From positions 1 to 51,083 of the forward strand of contig CALJUZ010000187.1 of NCBI GenBank assembly GCA_937975235.1: DNA of 51,083 nucleotides, read 5' to 3'. The translations under genes were made by a program, and so were the position numbers. The notes beneath the pieces are model-generated. The model was not told the DNA's origin and ran no database searches. It worked only from the letters and a program-made list of their open reading frames with translations. Shown in pieces: positions 24,980 through 33,347 of this stretch. This stretch comes from CALJUZ01 sp003387805. Its GTDB lineage: Bacteria > Bacillota > Limnochordia > Limnochordales > ZCTH02-B6. Position 1 is the stretch's first letter. Each line of letters begins with the position of its first letter.

Positions 24980-26320
24980 TCAGCTCTGGAACAGCCGGGC
25001 GAACATGCCTCTGGCCCTGCGGCCGCCCTTGCCGCCCAGCTGTTTGAACAATGTTTTCGTCTGCTCGAACTGTTTGAGCAGACGGTTGACGTCTTGCACT
25101 TTGGTGCCGCTGCCGCGGGCGATGCGCCGGCGGCGGCTGCCCTTGATGATGGACGGGTTGGCCCGCTCCTCGGGCGTCATGGACCGGATGATGGCCTCCA
25201 TCTTGACCAGCTCTTTCTCGTCCACCTGCAGCCCCTTCAGCTGACCGGCGCCGGAAAGCCCCGGAATCATGCCCAGCAGCTGATCCAGCGGGCCCATCTT
25301 GCGCACCTGCTGCATCTGCTCGAGAAAATCGTCGAAAGTAAAGTCGGCCGTGCGCAGCTTCTCCGCCATTTTGCGCGCGGCTTCCTGATCCACCGCGGCC
25401 TGGGCCTTCTCGATGAGCGTCAGCACGTCGCCCATGCCCAGGATGCGGGAGGACATGCGCTCGGGGTGGAAAGGCTCCAGCGCGTCCAGCTTTTCGCCGA
25501 CGCCGACGAACTTGATGGGCTTGCCCACGACGGCTTTCACCGACAGGGCCGCGCCGCCCCGGGCGTCGCCGTCCATTTTCGTCATGATGAAGCCGGTGAG
25601 CTCCAGGCGCTCGTTGAAGCGCTCGGCCACGTTGACGGCTTCCTGCCCCGTCATCGCGTCCAGCACGAGCAGCGTCTCCTTCGGCTCCACGTCGGCCGCG
25701 ATGCGCTCCAGCTCCTCCATGAGCTCGTCATCGATGTGCAGGCGGCCAGCGGTGTCGATGATGACGATGTCGTTGCCGTACGCGCGCGCGTGGGAGACGG
25801 CCGCGCCGGCGATGTCCACCGGATCGTGCTTGTCGCCCAGCGAGAAGACGGGCACGTTCAGCTGCTCGCCCAGCACTTGCAGCTGCTTGACGGCCGCGGG
25901 GCGGTACACGTCCGCGGCCACCAAAAGGGGACGGTGGCCCTGCCGGCGCAAAAGGCCCGCCAGCTTGCCGGCGGAGGTGGTCTTGCCCGCGCCCTGCAGC
26001 CCCACCATCATGATGACGTGGGGCGTGCGGCCGGTCAGCTGCAGCCGGGCGTGGCTGCCGCCCATCAGCTCGGTCAGCTCTTCGTGCACAATCTTGATCA
26101 CTTGCTGGCCGGGCGTCAGGCTCTGCATGACTTCCTCGCCCACCGCGCGCTCTTTGACGCGGGCAACGAAGTCTTTGACGACGCGGAAGTTGACGTCGGC
26201 CTCCAGCAAGGCCAGGCGCACTTCCCGCAGCGCCTCGTCCACGTCCTTTTCCGAGAGCTTGCCCCGGCCCCTCAGCTTGCCGAGAGCCGTCTGCAGTTTT
26301 TCAGCCAGGTTGCTGAACAA
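24980..26320 (-). CDS. ffh: signal recognition particle protein Ffh
   Basis: SRP54 GTPase that binds signal sequences and 4.5S/6S-type SRP RNA. The 446-aa product has the N domain (about residues 1-90), G domain with G1 GLQGAGKTTSAGKLAG, DTAGRLHIDDELM and TKMDGDARGGAALS, and an M domain (about 300-430) with the RNA-binding RRRRIARGSGT motif and several Met residues. The TTG at 26320 has GAGGCGGTG upstream. It is co-transcribed with ylxM. Confidence 0.98.
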   Translation of the reverse strand: MFSNLAEKLQTALGKLRGRGKLSEKDVDEALREVRLALLEADVNFRVVKDFVARVKERAVGEEVMQSLTPGQQVIKIVHEELTELMGGSHARLQLTGRTPHVIMMVGLQGAGKTTSAGKLAGLLRRQGHRPLLVAADVYRPAAVKQLQVLGEQLNVPVFSLGDKHDPVDIAGAAVSHARAYGNDIVIIDTAGRLHIDDELMEELERIAADVEPKETLLVLDAMTGQEAVNVAERFNERLELTGFIMTKMDGDARGGAALSVKAVVGKPIKFVGVGEKLDALEPFHPERMSSRILGMGDVLTLIEKAQAAVDQEAARKMAEKLRTADFTFDDFLEQMQQVRKMGPLDQLLGMIPGLSGAGQLKGLQVDEKELVKMEAIIRSMTPEERANPSIIKGSRRRRIARGSGTKVQDVNRLLKQFEQTKTLFKQLGGKGGRRARGMFARLFQS

Positions 26321-26382
26321 AGCGACACCGCCTCAGATGCGTCGTAGCGCCGCGCCCGCCAAGCCGCGGCCACGGGAAGCCT

Positions 26383-26775
26383 CTACGCTCCGTGTTCGCC
26401 GTCGGCCAAAGACTGCACCATGTCCCCGATGCGGCGAATGCGGCCGGCCACGTCCTCGGCCCGGTCCGCGCCCACCATGGACGCGACGTCGTCGGCCAGC
26501 TCCTGCAGATCCTTCGTGACCTGCCGGATGACCTTTTGGCCGCGCAAATACTTGTCCACCAGGTTCAGCTTGGCCTCGAACTCCTCCAGGGCGCGCTCGG
26601 ACCGCTTCAAAATGTCGTACACCGCCTGGCGGGTCACGTCGTGCTGGGCCGCTATCTCGCCCAGGGACAAGTCGGCCTGGTAGTACAGGTCGAAAAACGT
26701 GCGCTGCTTCTTGGTCAGCAGCTGGCCATAGAAGTCGTAGAGAAGGTTCATGCGGACCTTCTTGGACGTGGACAC
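26383..26775 (-). CDS. ylxM: YlxM family SRP-associated HTH protein
   Basis: Small (~130 aa) helix-turn-helix protein that in other Bacillota modulates SRP assembly. It has RMNLLYDFYGQLLTKKQRTF and a sigma-70 region 4-like HTH (LSLGEIAAQHDVTRQAVYDI). A C-terminal extension of about 60 residues beyond the HTH is acidic and helical. The GTG at 26775 gives MSTSKKVRMNLL, matching the spacing of the B. subtilis protein; an ATG at 26751 is the alternative. It lies just ahead of ffh. Confidence 0.92.
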   Translation of the reverse strand: MSTSKKVRMNLLYDFYGQLLTKKQRTFFDLYYQADLSLGEIAAQHDVTRQAVYDILKRSERALEEFEAKLNLVDKYLRGQKVIRQVTKDLQELADDVASMVGADRAEDVAGRIRRIGDMVQSLADGEHGA

Positions 26776-26821
26776 CTTGCGTACAAGCACCTCTGTTAAG
26801 CCTTGAAACTTTACAGGTGTC

Positions 26822-26851
26822 AGTATATCCAAAGAACCGCGGCCGTGTCAA
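26822..26851 (-). promoter_or_regulatory. sigma-A promoter of ylxM-ffh overlapping the ftsY stop
   Basis: TTGACA (complement of 26846-26851), 18-nt spacer, TATACT (complement of 26822-26827): perfect -35 and 5 of 6 in the -10. The TGA stop codon of ftsY (26848-26850) lies inside the -35 box. It likely drives ylxM, ffh, rpsP and downstream genes independently of smc-ftsY. Confidence 0.82.
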
Positions 26852-27774
26852 GCCAGCAGCGCCTCGGCGAACGCCTCCGGGTCAAAATCTTGAAGATCGT
26901 CCACCTGCTCGCCCACCCCCACCAGCTTGACGGGCACTTTCAGCTCTTCCGCGATGGCGACGATAACGCCGCCTTTGGCGGTGCCGTCCAGCTTGGTCAG
27001 CGCGATGCCGCTGACGGGCACCGCCTCGCGGAACAGCCGCGCCTGGGAAAGCCCGTTCTGGCCCGTCGTCGCGTCCAGGACCAGCAGCACTTCGTCCAGC
27101 GGCCGCCCCAGCTGGTTCACCAGCACCCGGTGCACTTTGCTGAGCTCCTCCATCAGGTTGGAGCGGGTCTGCAGGCGCCCCGCCGTGTCCACCATGAGGA
27201 CGTCCGCGCCCCGGGCCTGCGCGGCCTGGGCCGCGTCAAACGCCACCGCGGCCGGGTCCGCGCCCGCCTGCTGCGCGACAACCGTTGCGCCGGTGCGGTC
27301 GCCCCACACTTGCAGCTGCTCGATGGCCGCGGCGCGGAAGGTGTCCGCCGCGCCGATGATCACTTTCTTGCCCTGGCTGCGGAACCGGTGGGCCAGCTTG
27401 CCGATGGTCGTCGTTTTCCCCGCGCCGTTGACGCCCACGATGAGCATGGCCGTCAGGCCGTCGCGGTTTTGCGCCAGCGGGCTCGCGACAGGCCGCAGCA
27501 GCGCGGCGATTTCCTCCCGGAGCAGCCGCTTGACCGCTTCCTCGTCCGCGGGCTTCTCTTCCTTGACCCGCTCGCGCAGGCCGTCGATGATGCGCATGGT
27601 GGCCGCCACGCCCGTGTCGGCCAAAATGAGGGCTTCCTCCAAGCCTTCGTACACCGACTCGTCGATGCGGCCGCCCCGGCCGCCCAAAAGCTCGTCCACC
27701 CGCTCCTTGAGCCCCGTGCGGGTGCGGCTCAGGCCTTCGCGCAGCCTTTGCAGCCAACCACCTTGCTTCGCCAC
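26848..27774 (-). CDS. ftsY: signal recognition particle receptor FtsY
   Basis: Membrane-associated GTPase that receives the SRP-ribosome complex. The 308-aa product has a short basic N-terminus without a long acidic A domain, then the N domain and G domain with G1 GVNGAGKTTTIGKLAHRF, DTFRAAAIEQL, DTAGRLQTRSNLM and TKLDGTAKGGVI. The GTG at 27774 has AAGGAG 8 nt upstream. The frame stays open far upstream across smc, but that part is not coding. Confidence 0.98.
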   Translation of the reverse strand: MAKQGGWLQRLREGLSRTRTGLKERVDELLGGRGGRIDESVYEGLEEALILADTGVAATMRIIDGLRERVKEEKPADEEAVKRLLREEIAALLRPVASPLAQNRDGLTAMLIVGVNGAGKTTTIGKLAHRFRSQGKKVIIGAADTFRAAAIEQLQVWGDRTGATVVAQQAGADPAAVAFDAAQAAQARGADVLMVDTAGRLQTRSNLMEELSKVHRVLVNQLGRPLDEVLLVLDATTGQNGLSQARLFREAVPVSGIALTKLDGTAKGGVIVAIAEELKVPVKLVGVGEQVDDLQDFDPEAFAEALLA

Positions 27775-27794
27775 GTCGTCGTCTCCTTCTTGGT

Positions 27795-30700
27795 CTAGCT
27801 GATGCTCGCCACCGCTTCCTGCAGGTTCAGGGACACGACGGTGGACACGCCGGCCTGGGCCGACGTCACGCCGTACAGCGTGTCGGCCACCTCCATCGTC
27901 GTCGCGCGGTGGGTGATGACGATAAACTGGGAATCTTGCGCGGCCTCCCGCAGCAGCGCCTGAAAGCGCCCCAGGTTGGCCTCGTCCAGGGCCGAGTCCA
28001 CCTCGTCCAGCACGTAGAACGGGCTCGGGTGCACTTTCAGCAGCGCGAACATGAGCGCGATGGCCGTCAGCGCCCGCTCGCCGCCCGAGAGGGCCAAAAG
28101 ATGGCGGGACCGCTTGCCGGGCAGCTGCACGTGCACGTCCACGCCGCCGTCGTCCAGCAGCGTCAGCTCGGCCCGCCCGCCGCCGAAAAGACGGCGGAAC
28201 GTCTCGTCGAACCGCTGGGCCACCCGGGCGAAGGTCTCGTCGAATCGCTGCTGCGAGACCCGATCCAGCCGCCGGATGGCCTGTTCCAGATCTTCCGCGG
28301 CCCGCTCCAGATCCTGCCGCTGCTCCTCGAGGAAGCCCAGGCGCTCGGTCAGCTCGGCCAGCTCCTGCTCGGCGCCCAGGTTGACGGCGCCCAAAGCGGC
28401 CAGCTCCTCCTCCAGCTCGCGAATGGTGCGCATGGAGGCCCGGGCCTGCCGCGCGATGTCTTCGGCCTGCTCGGGCCGCAAGTCCAGCTCCAGCAGCCTT
28501 TGCGCGGCGCCGTCCAAGGCCGACGCGTGCCGGGCCGCCGCGGCTTCCGCGGCCCACACCCGCTCCTTCAGCTCGTCCACCCGGCGGGCGGCCTCCGCGG
28601 CCTCCGCCGCGGCCTGCCGGCCCCGCACCTCGGCTTCGGCCAGGGCCGCCCGCAGATGTTCGAGCCGCTCTTTGGCCTGCTCGGCGGCGGCTTCCTGCGC
28701 CGGCGCCGCGGCCCGCAGCCGCCCCAGCTGGTCCTCCAGCTCCCGCCGCTCCGCCTCCAGCCGCTGCAAAGCGTCGGCGAGGGCGCGCCGCCGCTCGGCC
28801 GCGTCCGCGCCCGCCCGGCGCCAGCGCTCCAGCTCCCGGACCGCGGCGGCGATGGCCTCCTCCTTCGCGGCCAGCTGCGCCCGGACCCCGGCCACCGCCT
28901 CCACCAGCTCCCGGCGGGCGGCTTCGTCCCGCCGGCCCGCTTCCTCCAGCCGCCGGACCGCGGCCTCCAGCTGCCGCCGGCGCTCCTCCAGCCGCTGCAG
29001 CTCGTCCCGGAGGGCCGCGGCCCGCGACTCGTCCGTCTCCGCCTGGCGCTCCAGCTCCTCCAGCCGGGCGCCGGCCGCGTCCCGCTGGCCCTGCAGCCGC
29101 TCCACCTCGGCCTCCAGCCGCACGACGCGCTGGCGCCGCTCCGCGGCCAGGAGCGTGTCCGCCCGGACGTCGTCCTGGCTGGAGGCGGCCGTCTGCTCCA
29201 GCGCCTTTACCCGCTCCAGCGCGGCCCGGACCGCGTCGGCCCGGCGGGCCAGCTCGGCCGCGGCCCGCTCTTCCCGGGCCGCCAGTTCCCGCTGCTCCCG
29301 CCGCCGGGACAGCAGGCCGTCGCCGCCGGCCGAAGGCGCGGAGCCGCCCGTCACGGGCCCGCCCGGCACCAGCAGGTCCCCGGCCAATGTCACCAGCCGC
29401 AGGCCCGACGGCAGCGTGCGCGCGATGGCCTGGGCCTCCGGCAGCGTCTCCACCACCAGAATGCGGCCCAGCAAATAGTCGATAACGGGCCGCACTTCGG
29501 GGTCCGTGTCCACCAGTTCCGACGCGACGCCCACGGCGCCGGGCGCTTTCAGCGCGGCCAACTCGCTGGACGGCCACCGGCGGGGCCGCACCGTGTCCAG
29601 AGCGAGAAACGTGGCCCGCCCGGCGCGGCGCCGGCGCAAGTACTCGATGGCCCGCAGCACGGCCCCCTCGTTGTCCACGACGATGTATTGCGCCGCGCCG
29701 CCCAGCGCGGCCTGCACCGCGGCGCCCAGGCGGGCGGGGACGTCCAGCAGCTGAGCGACGGTGCCCCGGACCCCTCCCAGCTCCGCGGCCGCGCCCAGCA
29801 CGGCTTTGACCGCCGGGTGATAGCCCGCGTACGTCTCCTCCAGCCGCGCCAAAGCCCGGCGGTGGGCCTGGACCTCCTGCAGCTGCGCCCGCGCGGCCTC
29901 CTCGTCGCGCCGGCGGGCGTCCAGCTCGGTCCGGGCCGCCTGCAGCGCCAGCGCCAGCCGCTCCGCGTCGCCCTGCCGGCCCCGCAGGCGCTCCGCCGCG
30001 GCGTCCGCTTCCCGCCGGGCCTCCTCCAGCCGGCGCCGGGCCGCCTGCAGCTGCTCGTCCAGCTCCGCGGCGGACCGTTGCCAGCGGGCGCGCTCGGCCG
30101 CGCGCTGCTGCGCGGCCGCGTCCAGGCGTTCCAGTTCCGCGGCGCACGCGGCCAGCTTCTGCCGCGCGTCAAACAGCTCTTCCCGGGACTGCTCCAGCCG
30201 GCCCGCCTCCCGGCTGTGCTCGGCGTCGTAGGCCTGCAGCCGCGCCTCGGCTTCGGCCAGCATCGCCTTCAGGGACTCGGTCTCGGCCCGCTCCCGGGCC
30301 AGGGCCGCTTCGCCTTCGCGCAGGCGGGCCTCCGCCTCCTCCTGCTCGCGCCCCACCCGCTGCAGCTCTTCCTCTAGGCTCTCGGCCCGCTGCCCGAGGC
30401 CGGCCCGCTGCATGTCCGCCAGCTCCAGCCGGTGGCGGGCCGCGGCGGCCTGCGCCTCGGCCTGGTGCAGCGCCGAGCGGGCCTGCTCCGCCTGCTCCCG
30501 CAGGCGGGCCGCGTCGTCCGCGGCCTGTTTCGCCCGCAGGTTCACGGCCGCCGCTTCCTTTTCCGCGGCTTCCAGCCGGGCCCGCTCCTCCGCCAGCTCC
30601 GCCTCGGTTTCGGCCAGGCGCGCCCGGGCCGCCAGCCAGTCCCGGGCGGCGCGCGCGGCCCGGTGCGCCTGGAGCGCTTCGTTCAGCTCCCGCCAGCGGG

Positions 30701-31337
30701 CCGCGGCCTTGGCCTGCTCCTTCAGCGCCTCGGCCCGGGCGGACAGTTCGGCCGACAAGTCGATGACCCGGGCCAGATCCTGCCCCGCCCGGTGCAGGCG
30801 CTGCTCCGCCAGGCGCCGCTGGGCGGTGTAGCGGCTGACGCCCGCGGTCTCCTCGATGAGCAGCCGCCGCTGGGTCGGATCCGCGCTCAAAATCGCGTCG
30901 ATTTCGCCCTGGCCCACCACCGCCATGCCGCTCTTGCCCAGCCCCGTGCCCAGGAGCAGCTCCTGGATGTCCCGCAGCCGGCACGGCGTGCCGTTGATAA
31001 AAAACTCGCTCTCGCCGGAGCGGTGAATGCGGCGCATGATGCTGATTTCACTGTACTCGAGAGGAATCGACTGGTCGCTGTTGTCAATGACCAGCGTGAC
31101 TTGGCCCATGCCCAGCGGCTTGCGCTGGGCGGTGCCCCCGAAAATGAGATCCGCGCTCCTCGGGCTGCGCAGGGCGCGCGTGTTATGCTCGCCCAAAACC
31201 CAGCGGATCGCGTCCACGATGTTGCTCTTGCCGCTCCCGTTCGGGCCGACCACCGCGGTCACGCCCGGACCGAAGCGCAGCTCGGTGCGATCGGGAAACG
31301 ACTTGAAGCCCAGAAGCGTCAGCGCCAGCAAGCGCAC
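27795..31337 (-). CDS. smc: chromosome segregation protein SMC
   Basis: ATPase of the SMC-ScpAB condensin complex. The ~1180-aa product has N-terminal Walker A VGPNGSGKSNIVDAIRWVLG, long heptad coiled coils (about residues 165-500 and 665-1000), a hinge domain (about 505-640, including VRGTVAQLLDVPARLG and TFLALDTVRPRRW) and the C-terminal ABC signature LSGGERALTAIALMFALLKV with Walker B FYVLDEVDSALDEANL. The GTG at 31337 has GGGGAGGTG about 9 nt upstream. Coiled-coil regions are very rich in Ala, Arg and Glu because of the GC bias. Confidence 0.98.
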   Translation of the reverse strand: MRLLALTLLGFKSFPDRTELRFGPGVTAVVGPNGSGKSNIVDAIRWVLGEHNTRALRSPRSADLIFGGTAQRKPLGMGQVTLVIDNSDQSIPLEYSEISIMRRIHRSGESEFFINGTPCRLRDIQELLLGTGLGKSGMAVVGQGEIDAILSADPTQRRLLIEETAGVSRYTAQRRLAEQRLHRAGQDLARVIDLSAELSARAEALKEQAKAAARWRELNEALQAHRAARAARDWLAARARLAETEAELAEERARLEAAEKEAAAVNLRAKQAADDAARLREQAEQARSALHQAEAQAAAARHRLELADMQRAGLGQRAESLEEELQRVGREQEEAEARLREGEAALARERAETESLKAMLAEAEARLQAYDAEHSREAGRLEQSREELFDARQKLAACAAELERLDAAAQQRAAERARWQRSAAELDEQLQAARRRLEEARREADAAAERLRGRQGDAERLALALQAARTELDARRRDEEAARAQLQEVQAHRRALARLEETYAGYHPAVKAVLGAAAELGGVRGTVAQLLDVPARLGAAVQAALGGAAQYIVVDNEGAVLRAIEYLRRRRAGRATFLALDTVRPRRWPSSELAALKAPGAVGVASELVDTDPEVRPVIDYLLGRILVVETLPEAQAIARTLPSGLRLVTLAGDLLVPGGPVTGGSAPSAGGDGLLSRRREQRELAAREERAAAELARRADAVRAALERVKALEQTAASSQDDVRADTLLAAERRQRVVRLEAEVERLQGQRDAAGARLEELERQAETDESRAAALRDELQRLEERRRQLEAAVRRLEEAGRRDEAARRELVEAVAGVRAQLAAKEEAIAAAVRELERWRRAGADAAERRRALADALQRLEAERRELEDQLGRLRAAAPAQEAAAEQAKERLEHLRAALAEAEVRGRQAAAEAAEAARRVDELKERVWAAEAAAARHASALDGAAQRLLELDLRPEQAEDIARQARASMRTIRELEEELAALGAVNLGAEQELAELTERLGFLEEQRQDLERAAEDLEQAIRRLDRVSQQRFDETFARVAQRFDETFRRLFGGGRAELTLLDDGGVDVHVQLPGKRSRHLLALSGGERALTAIALMFALLKVHPSPFYVLDEVDSALDEANLGRFQALLREAAQDSQFIVITHRATTMEVADTLYGVTSAQAGVSTVVSLNLQEAVASIS

Positions 31338-31370
31338 GTAGGGTGGCACCTCCCCGGCAACCACCCCTGC

Positions 31371-31399
31371 ATTTTACCACAAACCCCGCCGTTGGTCAG
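31371..31399 (-). promoter_or_regulatory. probable sigma-A promoter of smc-ftsY
   Basis: CTGACC (complement of 31394-31399), 17-nt spacer, TAAAAT (complement of 31371-31376); 4 of 6 and 5 of 6 matches. It is located in the 110-bp gap between spoVS and smc, about 35 nt before the smc start. Confidence 0.55.
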
Positions 31400-31447
31400 G
31401 ATCCGGCGCGCCAGGAAGTCTCCGGGGAAGCCCGCAGCCAGGCCCCG

Positions 31448-31708
31448 TCAGCGCGGGCCGACGATGAAGCGGATGGCCGTGCGCTCCTCGCCGTCGATTT
31501 CGATCTCGCTGAAAGCCGGCACGCACACAAGATCGATGCCGTTGGGGGCGACGAAGCCGCGAGCGATAGCGATGGCTTTGACTCCTTGGTTCACCGCCCC
31601 GGCGCCCACGGCCTGAATCTCCACGACGCCCTTCTCCCGGACCACGGCCGCCAAGGCGCCGGCCACCGATTTGGGCTTGGACGAAGCGGATACTTTGAGC
31701 ACTTCCAC
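31448..31708 (-). CDS. spoVS: stage V sporulation protein S
   Basis: 86-aa Alba-like fold protein needed for late spore development and coat assembly in Bacillus. The product from the GTG at 31708 reads MEVLKVSASSKPKSVAGALA and continues with EIQAVGAGAVNQGVKAIAIA, RGFVAPNGIDLVCVPAF and DGEERTAIRFIV, nearly identical to B. subtilis SpoVS, and has exactly the family length. GAAGGAGG lies about 10 nt upstream. A start at 31786 would add 26 atypical residues. It is divergent from the S24-like regulator. Confidence 0.96.
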   Translation of the reverse strand: MEVLKVSASSKPKSVAGALAAVVREKGVVEIQAVGAGAVNQGVKAIAIARGFVAPNGIDLVCVPAFSEIEIDGEERTAIRFIVGPR

Positions 31709-31817
31709 CTTCGGCGACTCCTCCTTCGATGCGTCTGCGTCCCGCCGTTCTCCGCCCACCATGGCGCTCGTACGGATATCGTCCAATATATTCGCTCACC
31801 CCCGTCCTTTCTTCTCA

Positions 31818-31847
31818 ATTGTACACTTATCACTCTTTCACTGTCAG
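31818..31847 (-). promoter_or_regulatory. candidate sigma-A promoter of spoVS
   Basis: CTGACA (complement of 31842-31847), 18-nt spacer, TACAAT (complement of 31818-31823); 5 of 6 in both boxes. The leader to the GTG would be about 100 nt. In B. subtilis spoVS is under SigH; no good SigH match with correct spacing was found here. Confidence 0.6.
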
Positions 31848-31860
31848 GCGCCGTTTACCT

Positions 31861-31882
31861 GCCGGACGCGCGCCGGACGCGC
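31861..31882. repeat. tandem 11-bp direct repeat upstream of spoVS promoter
   Basis: GCCGGACGCGC occurs twice back to back, directly upstream of the spoVS -35 box and within the divergent region shared with the S24-like regulator. It may be a protein-binding direct repeat or chance GC-rich duplication. Confidence 0.5.
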
Positions 31883-31908
31883 CGCGTTGCGTGGCCGGCA
31901 ACGTGTAG

Positions 31909-31945
31909 ATACATGACTTGTGTATATATTTCTCCTGGAAAATAT
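31909..31945. promoter_or_regulatory. two adjacent AT-rich inverted repeats (operator candidates)
   Basis: ATACA-N7-TGTAT (31909-31925) is followed at once by ATATTT-N8-AAATAT (31926-31945). These dyads are in the divergent control region between spoVS and the S24-like regulator, in a stretch much richer in A+T than its surroundings. They are reasonable operator candidates for autoregulation. No experimental or family evidence ties them to this protein. Confidence 0.4.
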
Positions 31946-32003
31946 TGGTTTTGACCTGGTTTGTGTAAAGGTTTTTCGCTTGCCAGTTACAAACATACTT
32001 CCC

Positions 32004-32609
32004 ATGGCCGAAACGCAGCGCCACGAGTACCTCAACACGATGGCTGAAATCATTCTGGCTCGTCCCACGGCCACCGCGAAGCAGCTGGCCACGGCGCTGG
32101 GCTTCTCTCAGGAGCGCAGCGTCTACTACTGGCTGCGAAAGGCGGGATTTGACGGGCTGAAAGAGTTCCGCACGGCGGTGCTGACGGGCGAGTACCGCGT
32201 CGCCGTCACTTCCATCGGCGGCCCCGTGACGGTGCGGGCCAGCTACGTGGCGGAACTGCCGCTGCTCGCGGCCGAGGACGCCGGGGAGGGCGAGACGGTG
32301 GGCTACGTGATCACGACGCGAGCCGTCAGCCGCGAGGCCTTTGCGCTCACCGTCGAATCCGACGAATACCGTCCCATGGTGGAAGAAGGCGACATCCTGC
32401 TCATCGACCCCGACGAGCCGCCCGAGGACGGAGACCTGGCCATGGTGCGCCGCGGCGCCGAGCCGCCCGCGTTGTGCCGCGTCTACATGAAGCCGCGGCG
32501 CTGGTACGTCCATCCGGTGACGGGCAAGCCGCTGGCCGCCTACAACGACACCCGCGGCGCGGGCGTGCGCCTGCTAGGCCGGGTCGTCGGACTGCAAAGA
32601 AGCTTTTGA
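32004..32609 (+). CDS. HTH regulator with LexA/S24-like domain, catalytic residues apparently lost
   Basis: Plus-strand gene of ~201 aa inside a minus-strand operon. Residues about 10-60 form an HTH (ATAKQLATALGFSQERSVYY). The C-terminal ~110 residues resemble the S24/LexA fold (YRPMVEEGDILLIDPDEPPE, then DGDLAMVRRG, LCRVYM and a terminal LLGRVVGL). Aligned with the GDSMxP motif, ESDEYRP has Glu at the nucleophile position, and Cys stands where the catalytic Lys is expected (ALCRVY). It is probably a non-cleavable DNA-binding regulator. The ATG at 32004 lacks a ribosome site; a TTG at 31980 has AAAGG 8 nt upstream and may be the true start. Its target is unknown. The 3' end overlaps rnc convergently by 36 bp. 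Confidence 0.75.
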   Translation: MAETQRHEYLNTMAEIILARPTATAKQLATALGFSQERSVYYWLRKAGFDGLKEFRTAVLTGEYRVAVTSIGGPVTVRASYVAELPLLAAEDAGEGETVGYVITTRAVSREAFALTVESDEYRPMVEEGDILLIDPDEPPEDGDLAMVRRGAEPPALCRVYMKPRRWYVHPVTGKPLAAYNDTRGAGVRLLGRVVGLQRSF

Positions 32610-33347
32610 AGAACGCCGCCGGGCCAGCGCGTCGGCCGCCGCCGCCTGCTCGGCGGCTTTCTTGGTGGTGCCCCGGCCGCGGCCCAGCTCCTCGCCCCGC
32701 CAGCGAACCGCGACGGTGAACACCGGCGCGTGGGGCGGACCTTCCCGCTCCACCACCACGTATTCAGGCACTTCACGGCTCTCCTGCTGCAGCAGCTCCT
32801 GCAGGACGGTTTTCGGCGCGAAGGCCGGCGCCTCGTCCTCCGCCAGCCGCTCCGCGGCCGGCGCCAAAAGCCGCTCCACCAAGGCCCGGGCCCGCTCGAA
32901 GCCGTAGGCTGCGTACACCGCGCCCACCACCGCCTCCAGCGCGTCGCACAGCGTCGAGTCGCGGTCCCGGCTGCCCGACAGCTCCTCGCCGCGGGACATC
33001 CGAATCCACCGGCCCAGCCCCAGCCGCCGGGCCACCCCGGCCAGCGCGGCGCTGTTGACCAAAGCGGCCCGCATGCGGGCCAGATGCCCCTCGGGGCGGT
33101 CGGGAAAGCGGGACCAAACCATGTGCGCGGCCACCAACCCGATGACCGCGTCGCCCAGAAACTCCAGGCGCTGGTTGTGCGCCGGTTTGGGCGGCGGCGC
33201 TTCGGCCGGGTACGACGGATGGGTCAGAGCCTCCAGAAACAAGGAGGCCGGCTGCGGCGGCACGCCCAGCGCCTCCGCCAGTCCGGCCTCCCATCCCGGC
33301 GCCGCGCCGCCGGATGCGTCGTTGGAGAAATGCACTCGGTCCGTCAT
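32574..33347 (-). CDS. rnc: ribonuclease III
   Basis: Double-strand-specific endoribonuclease for rRNA precursors and small RNAs. The 257-aa product has an endonuclease domain with NQRLEFLGDAVIGLVAAHMV and TLCDALEAVVGAVYAAYGFE (catalytic Glu/Asp retained) and a C-terminal dsRBD (KTVLQELLQQESREVPEYVV, GRGTTKKAAEQAAAADALA). The ATG start overlaps the fabF stop (ATGA). It ends the fatty-acid operon as in B. subtilis; the last 36 bp are shared with the opposite-strand regulator. Confidence 0.97.
   Translation of the reverse strand: MTDRVHFSNDASGGAAPGWEAGLAEALGVPPQPASLFLEALTHPSYPAEAPPPKPAHNQRLEFLGDAVIGLVAAHMVWSRFPDRPEGHLARMRAALVNSAALAGVARRLGLGRWIRMSRGEELSGSRDRDSTLCDALEAVVGAVYAAYGFERARALVERLLAPAAERLAEDEAPAFAPKTVLQELLQQESREVPEYVVVEREGPPHAPVFTVAVRWRGEELGRGRGTTKKAAEQAAAADALARRRSSKASLQSDDPA

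Noticed and set aside
26848..30147. 1099-aa minus-strand frame, of which ftsY is the end
   Set aside because: The first ~790 residues are a Gly/Arg-rich out-of-frame reading of smc; a good ribosome site marks the ftsY start at 27774.
27909..30377. 822-aa plus-strand open frame opposite smc
   Set aside because: Low-complexity shadow of the SMC coiled coil; smc has all expected motifs.
31740..31830. Possible sigma-H promoter for spoVS (AAAGGAC and CGAAT)
   Set aside because: The two elements are only about 7 nt apart instead of 12-14, so spacing rules it out.
33155..33195. NQRLEFLGD instead of NERLEFLGD in RNase III
   Set aside because: This Glu-to-Gln change is, from memory, common in Clostridia-type RNase III and the other catalytic acids are present, so it is not a sign of inactivity.
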